Assembly: GCA_038496675.1 (NCBI GenBank)
Contig: CM076653.1
Location: forward strand, 18,929,866-18,993,865
Reading direction: 5' to 3'
DNA: 64,000 bases
From: Rachycentron canadum
Taxonomy: Eukaryota; Chordata; Actinopteri; Carangiformes; Rachycentridae
Shown here: piece after piece, positions 62,801 to 64,000 of the stretch
Position numbering within the stretch: position 1 is the stretch's first letter
How the letters are laid out: every line of letters begins with the position of its first letter
The notes under the pieces: generated by a model
Database searches by the model: none
What the model saw: the letters and a program-made list of their open reading frames with translations, nothing else
Told to the model about the DNA's origin: nothing
Program-made: the position numbers and the translations under genes

Positions 62801-63164
62801 ATTGCCTTAGACATTCACATGGCGTGCAGTACAACTGTGAAAAAACACAATACTGACATGCTAAGTTAGTATGTGAGTAAGTATGTGGCCTAAAAAAGAA
62901 CTTCACAGATCCAAGGTAAGGTAAGGAAAAGACTTACCTGAGTGAGTTCAGGTATGTCATTTTTGTCTATTCCCACTTGCTATAGAAGAATACAGTGACA
63001 TGTTAATGAAACAGTGAACACACAGTAAGATTTTCCTGATATTCAGTGATATAATGTGCTCTGTGGGCTACCTCTGCAATTTTGAAGAACTCAGACACTC
63101 GAGTCATTCGTGTCAAGAATCTTTTGTAGATCTCCAGCCCGTCTTTACACTGGCTTCTCTTCAT
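43487..63164 (-). CDS. snap91: Clathrin coat assembly protein AP180, 3' part of gene (21 exons)
   Basis: SNAP91/AP180 binds PI(4,5)P2 through an N-terminal ANTH domain and, through a long disordered tail, recruits clathrin and AP-2 at presynaptic endocytic sites; it also retrieves synaptobrevin. In transcript order the window holds the last ANTH helices (QCKDGLEIYKRFLTRMTRVS, VGIDKNDIPELTQ, APESLLESLETHLNTLEGKK), an Ala/Pro-rich linker, a tail with DLL/DLF/DIF clathrin-box-like and DPF/DAF AP-2-binding-like motifs, then FDGLGDLLMP, DLDSSLANLVG, EKKLTGGANWMPQVAP, a Met/Gly/Pro segment and the ending KDPLAELDLKDFL. All 21 exons have GT-AG borders and compatible phases, giving 2202 nt or 734 codons with the stop. 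The C-terminus separates it from PICALM. Upstream exons lie beyond 64000. Alternative exons may have been missed. This entry spans introns; exons follow. Confidence 0.95.
43733..43861 (-). CDS. snap91: snap91 exon, Met-Met-Gly-Gln repeat segment
   Basis: 129 bases, phase 0 at both ends. It encodes a Gly/Pro/Met-rich segment with three tandem PMMGQ-like units (MMQPMMGQPMMGQSMMRPPF), matching the MMRPPF region of vertebrate AP180. The repeated units show at DNA level as a 15-base tandem repeat. Confidence 0.93.
43976..44071 (-). CDS. snap91: snap91 exon, Gly/Ala/Pro-rich
   Basis: 96 bases, phase 0 at both ends, encoding AGATPGAPGAPGAAPPGGAI then MPPMSAQPGFGM. The GFGM element matches the mammalian GAGFGMPP region. 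It can be skipped without a frame change. Confidence 0.92.
44177..44267 (-). CDS. snap91: snap91 exon with LTGGANW motif
   Basis: 91 bases. After one base completing the previous codon it reads DPQSEKKLTGGANWMPQVAP then SSWATPGAPM. EKKLTGGANW-P-VAP is conserved in AP180 and, in a related form, in PICALM. Confidence 0.94.
44674..44692 (-). CDS. snap91: snap91 19-nt micro-exon
   Basis: Flanked by CAG upstream and GTAAGT downstream. It contributes the end of a split Asp codon, then LGVKKK (the last Lys also split). Joined with its neighbours it restores LVGDLGVKKKDPQSEKKLTG, matching human LVGNLGI...KK. Its phases (1 to 2) mean skipping it would break the frame, so it is probably constitutive. 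Confidence 0.85.
44782..44970 (-). CDS. snap91: snap91 exon with GLGDLLMP and DSSLANLVG
   Basis: 189 bases. It begins with a split Met codon followed by FDGLGDLLMPAVTPQ and ends DLDSSLANLVG. Both motifs are strongly conserved across AP180/CALM proteins; GDLL is a clathrin-binding-type motif. A Ser/Thr/Gly-rich STGGSTAGSTAGS segment lies between them. Confidence 0.95.
45235..46340. mobile_element. Possible composite insertion bounded by inverted ~100-bp repeats in a snap91 intron
   Basis: The left end has AGCACCAGTCTTGAACCAGG then TGTAGGTTTTCATTCCAAC. The right end, read on the minus strand, has AGCAGTGGCTCTTTTGTTAACC then TGCAGGTTTTCATTCCAAT. These are related sequences in opposite orientation about 1 kb apart. 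Between them lie a SINE and a decayed repeat with CCTGATGAAGGTCTGAGGGCC. It could be one non-autonomous DNA transposon later invaded, or two separate insertions of the same repeat. Confidence 0.4.
45421..45600 (+). repeat. tRNA-derived SINE (teleost type)
   Basis: It has a B-box-like GGTTCGACC, then GGACCCTTTGCTGTATCTC, CCCCCTCTCTCTCTCCCC, TGTCTC and the end CTATCATAAGTAAAGGAACAAAATAGCC followed by an A-rich tail. This order matches a well-known fish SINE layout. A more decayed relative is at 37710-37870. Confidence 0.55.
47038..47262 (-). CDS. snap91: snap91 exon, Ala/Pro-rich with NDLL and FDAL motifs
   Basis: 225 bases, phase 1 in and out. It reads LMSPTLAPTAAPALAP, five Pro-Ala repeats, then LVQNDLLESGFDALGSLP and ends SGGFDAS. 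LVQNDLL... corresponds to mammalian QNNLLQPNFEAAF. The Pro-Ala run is an imperfect CTGGAG/CTCCAG hexamer repeat at DNA level. Confidence 0.93.
48686..48757 (-). CDS. snap91: snap91 cassette exon, DSF...DDLLG
   Basis: 72 bases, phase 1 in and out. With the split codon it reads DSFSGPVEETQSSAPGGPGD then DLLG. It opens with a D-x-F motif and closes with a DLL clathrin-box-like motif. Confidence 0.9.
49857..49976 (-). CDS. snap91: snap91 cassette exon, DSFTSP...IDLLG
   Basis: 120 bases, phase 1 in and out. It encodes DSFTSPAPAAAP, a run of eight alanines (GCN-rich), PAPEASSPPKAEPAPVIDLL and a split Gly. The alanine run is coded by mixed GCA/GCG codons. VIDLLG matches the mammalian GVIDLFGD module. 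Confidence 0.92.
50349..50417 (-). CDS. snap91: snap91 cassette exon, DLPAVSRG...GDILTG
   Basis: 69 bases, phase 1 in and out, encoding DLPAVSRGPSPLPELAPAGD then ILTG. Borders TTAG and GTGAGT are good. The motif is weaker than in the other cassettes, and because this exon can be skipped in frame it is a candidate alternative exon. Expression is not proven. Confidence 0.8.
50707..50790 (-). CDS. snap91: snap91 cassette exon, DMFDSMPEQSP...VDLFGA
   Basis: 84 bases, phase 1 in and out, encoding DMFDSMPEQSPTTESKAATT then PSVDLFGA. It opens D-M-F and closes VDLFG, like the mammalian APSIDLFSTDAF module. Confidence 0.9.
52117..52359 (-). CDS. snap91: snap91 exon with DPFATTEG, ELDLFAM and LDIFG
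   Basis: 243 bases, phase 1 in and out. With the split Asp it reads DPFATTEGSADIAPELDLFA then MRPTDTG, an Ala/Pro stretch, a Thr-rich run (TTTTTTTDTTTTE) and APTLDIFG. This is near-collinear with mammalian AP180 (DPFA...PELDLFAMKP...T-rich...ALDIFGD). DPF is an AP-2 ear-binding motif and DLF/DIF are clathrin-box-like. Confidence 0.96.
53307..53344 (+). repeat. Tandem repeat of TCAATAAAGTTAT(G/A)
   Basis: Two 14-base copies and a partial third of TCAATAAAGTTATG, each holding an AATAAA. The flanks are AT-rich non-coding intron sequence. Short tandem 3'-end repeats of this kind occur at the tails of some non-LTR elements. Confidence 0.85.
54014..54091 (-). CDS. snap91: snap91 cassette exon, DAFAPSPGDG...ADAFGGS
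   Basis: 78 bases, phase 1 in and out, encoding DAFAPSPGDGPAAVAAGPAA then DAFGGS. It corresponds to mammalian FGDAFAASPGEAP. The final split codon joins the next exon to create the DPF motif across the junction. Confidence 0.93.
55636..55851 (-). CDS. snap91: snap91 exon with (Ala-Asp)6 and DIDLFG
   Basis: 216 bases, phase 1 in and out. It reads ATPAATDEASEALLAEGES, then six Ala-Asp dipeptides, a long Ala/Thr/Pro/Val stretch and ATDIDLFG. The Ala-Asp run is a pure hexanucleotide repeat (tgctga times six on the coding strand). The TDIDLFG ending matches mammalian AEVDLFGDAF. Confidence 0.93.
56082..56096 (-). CDS. snap91: snap91 15-nt micro-exon, DLLAE
   Basis: Bases ATCTCTTGGCTGAGG between TGTGCAG and GTGAGT, phase 1 in and out, giving DLLAE plus a split Ala. 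Joined upstream it makes GWGDLLAE, matching mammalian AWGDLLGEDS. It can be skipped in frame, which would remove a DLL motif. Confidence 0.85.
56777..56829. repeat. (AT)n microsatellite
   Basis: A nearly pure alternating AT tract of about 53 bases inside a snap91 intron, preceded by GTGTGT. It is likely to be unstable in length and to extrude cruciforms. Confidence 0.97.
57769..57863 (-). CDS. snap91: snap91 exon, ALDDGFLLDLDPISS...GWG
   Basis: 95 bases, entering in phase 2 and leaving in phase 1. After one base completing an Asn codon it reads ALDDGFLLDLDPISSSSTGG then AAAISSMTGWG. LLDLDP and the Gly/Ala segment ending GWG correspond to mammalian LLDLQPDFSSGGAAAA...ATAWGDLL. Confidence 0.93.
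57966..58135 (-). CDS. snap91: snap91 exon, Ala/Pro-rich linker
   Basis: 170 bases, phase 0 in, phase 2 out. It begins QDVTANNSSPAAAAAPAKPA, continues Pro/Gly/Ala-rich and ends VPPTITTSN (Asn split). The acceptor is a tandem CAGCAG, so use of the second AG would drop the first Gln. Confidence 0.92.
58386..58398 (-). CDS. snap91: snap91 13-nt micro-exon, (P)SPTK
   Basis: Bases GTCACCCACTAAG between TTTTTGCAG and GTAAGC. The first base completes a Pro codon and the rest reads SPTK, giving GKKPSPTKQDV across the junctions. Phases 2 to 0 mean skipping would shift the frame, so it should be constitutive. Confidence 0.85.
58662..58735. repeat. Two adjacent near-perfect palindromes (hairpins) in a snap91 intron
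   Basis: 58662-58697 is an 18-base arm palindrome with one mismatch, centred on CTTAGCTAAG. 58700-58735 has 17-base perfect arms (CTCTTTCACAAAGCTTT and its complement) around a 2-base loop. Together they suggest a tiny foldback element or the joined ends of one. Confidence 0.85.
59328..59389 (-). CDS. snap91: snap91 exon, end of ANTH region (APESLLESLETHLNTLEGKK)
   Basis: 62 bases, phase 0 in, phase 2 out. It encodes the conserved AP(S/E)SLLE-LE-HL--LEGKK helix that closes the ANTH domain in AP180 and CALM. Confidence 0.96.
61690..61915 (-). repeat. Dispersed teleost repeat, inverted relative to the 8.9-kb copy
   Basis: The words TAAGCTAAAATAAGCTAAGCTAACTGGCAGC, TCCTGGCTTCATATTTAGTATATGGGC and TTACTCTCAACAAAAAAAGCCAATCG follow the same percomorph repeat as at 8925-9290 but in reverse orientation. 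No coding capacity. Confidence 0.5.
62938..62979 (-). CDS. snap91: snap91 42-nt exon, QVGIDKNDIPELTQ
   Basis: Phase 0 at both ends, encoding QVGIDKNDIPELTQ. Human AP180/CALM read QVGIDKGDIPDLTQ or close to it. Part of the C-terminal ANTH helical region. Confidence 0.97.
63072..63164 (-). CDS. snap91: snap91 exon, MKRSQCKDGLEIYKRFLTRM
   Basis: 93 bases, phase 0 at both ends. It encodes MKRSQCKDGLEIYKRFLTRM then TRVSEFFKIAE, the strongly conserved late ANTH helices. It is the most 5' snap91 exon visible; its leading Met is internal, not a start. Confidence 0.97.
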
Positions 63165-63424
63165 CTGGAAAAATTTTTCTAGACGAAAATATTGCAAAAA
63201 AAGACTCTTCATCCTCATATACACTTAAATCAATTATTCCAGTTGAAAATTGTATAATTTGTTGGGAACAGAATTACATCAATGGAAACCAAAATCATTA
63301 ATTCATTCAGGAGTGGATTCACAATCACACCAAAACCCCAAGTAAAAAACTGAAATCACAGGCTGATACAACTTGTGTGCAAGTTTCATCACAGCAATTC
63401 ATAATGTGACTCAGTAGAATGATT

Positions 63425-64000
63425 GGCCTCCGTGCGTCTATATGTACTCCCAACGTCTGGGCATGTTCCTGATGAGTTGGGATCTCCTCCCAGACCTGGA
63501 TCAAGGCATCAGTGAGCTACTGGACAGTTTGTGGCTGTATTCGGGGGTGTCAGATGCACTGACGTCCCATAGGTGCTCAATTGGATTTAGGTTGGGAACG
63601 TGAGTGCCAGTCAATGGTATCAATGCCTTTGTCATCCAGGAACTGCCTACACACTCTGGCCACATGGGGCCAGTCATTGTCCCACACCAGGAGGAACCCA
63701 GGACCCACTGTACCAGTGTAAGGTCTGACAGGGTCAGGGTACCGTTGGCTATGAGATGGAGGTCTGTTAGACCCTCCAAGGATATGCCTCCCCAGACCAT
63801 CACTGACCCACTGCCAAAACAGTCATGCTGGATGATGTTACAGTCAGCAGAGACTGTGCTGGGAGACACTGCAAACCTTCTTGCGATCGCACATATGGAT
63901 GTACCATATGGCACAACTGGACAACCTGTGCAACCTGACTGGGCTGCAGGTGCTGCTTCATGCTACCAGTAGCGACAAGGACACAAGCAAAACTCAAAAC
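63425..64000 (-). mobile_element. Tc1/mariner-like DNA transposon remnant, internally deleted, truncated by window edge
   Basis: Read on the minus strand the segment has Tc1-type transposase pieces: an N-terminal helix-turn-helix-like part (AIARRFAVSPSTVS), then directly GSVMVWGGISLEG and the catalytic-region end NLNPIEHLWD. The HTH jumps straight to the VMVWGGI block, so a large internal stretch is missing, and a frame change separates the HTH start from the rest. It cannot encode a working enzyme. It lies in a snap91 intron in the same orientation as the gene. The transposon terminal repeat on the right lies outside the window. Confidence 0.85.

Noticed and set aside
1..64000. CRISPR arrays, operons, phage or plasmid genes
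   Set aside because: None seen. The window has spliced vertebrate genes, and the only regular direct repeats are microsatellites and short tandem units.

Overview
This is a vertebrate nuclear genomic window, almost certainly from a ray-finned (probably percomorph) fish. The evidence is spliced genes with GT-AG introns, roughly 60% AT non-coding DNA rich in (CA)n microsatellites, teleost-type dispersed repeats and a decayed Tc1-like transposon, and a gene order matching the vertebrate block ME1(-) PRSS35(+) SNAP91(-) of human 6q14. No prokaryotic or viral gene was seen.

Layout. Bases 1-15919 are most likely intron 1 of malic enzyme 1 (me1, minus strand); only its first coding exon (15920-16048, 43 codons) was found. 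Bases 16049-31100 separate the divergent me1 and prss35 promoters and hold microsatellites and decayed repeats but no supported gene. prss35 (plus strand) has a probable non-coding first exon ending at 31638, a 3.46-kb intron, and one coding exon for a 420-aa secreted S1-type serine protease (35119-36381). Its 3'UTR may end near 37640. Bases 37640-43486 are convergent intergenic or 3'UTR DNA. From 43487 to the right edge lies the 3' part of snap91 (AP180, the clathrin assembly protein of synaptic vesicle recycling, minus strand). I resolved 21 exons whose junction phases all fit: 2202 nt, 734 codons including the stop. They run from the end of the ANTH domain to the conserved C-terminus, and the first exons lie beyond base 64000. 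A truncated Tc1-like transposon sits at the right edge inside a snap91 intron.

The genes are not an operon and share no pathway: me1 is a cytosolic NADPH source, prss35 a secreted protease-like protein, snap91 an endocytic adaptor. They are together because the linkage is ancient. A paralogous block ME3-PRSS23-PICALM exists elsewhere in vertebrates. The C-terminal exons here (LTGGANW and the ending DPLAELDLKDFL) mark SNAP91 rather than PICALM, and the basic insertion marks PRSS35 rather than PRSS23.

I found no new defence-like or otherwise undescribed system. The most interesting points are the modular phase-1 exon array of snap91 (each exon opening on a split Asp codon and mostly closing on a clathrin-box-like motif), its micro-exons, the intact catalytic triad of this prss35, and several unusual palindromic or repeat structures in introns.
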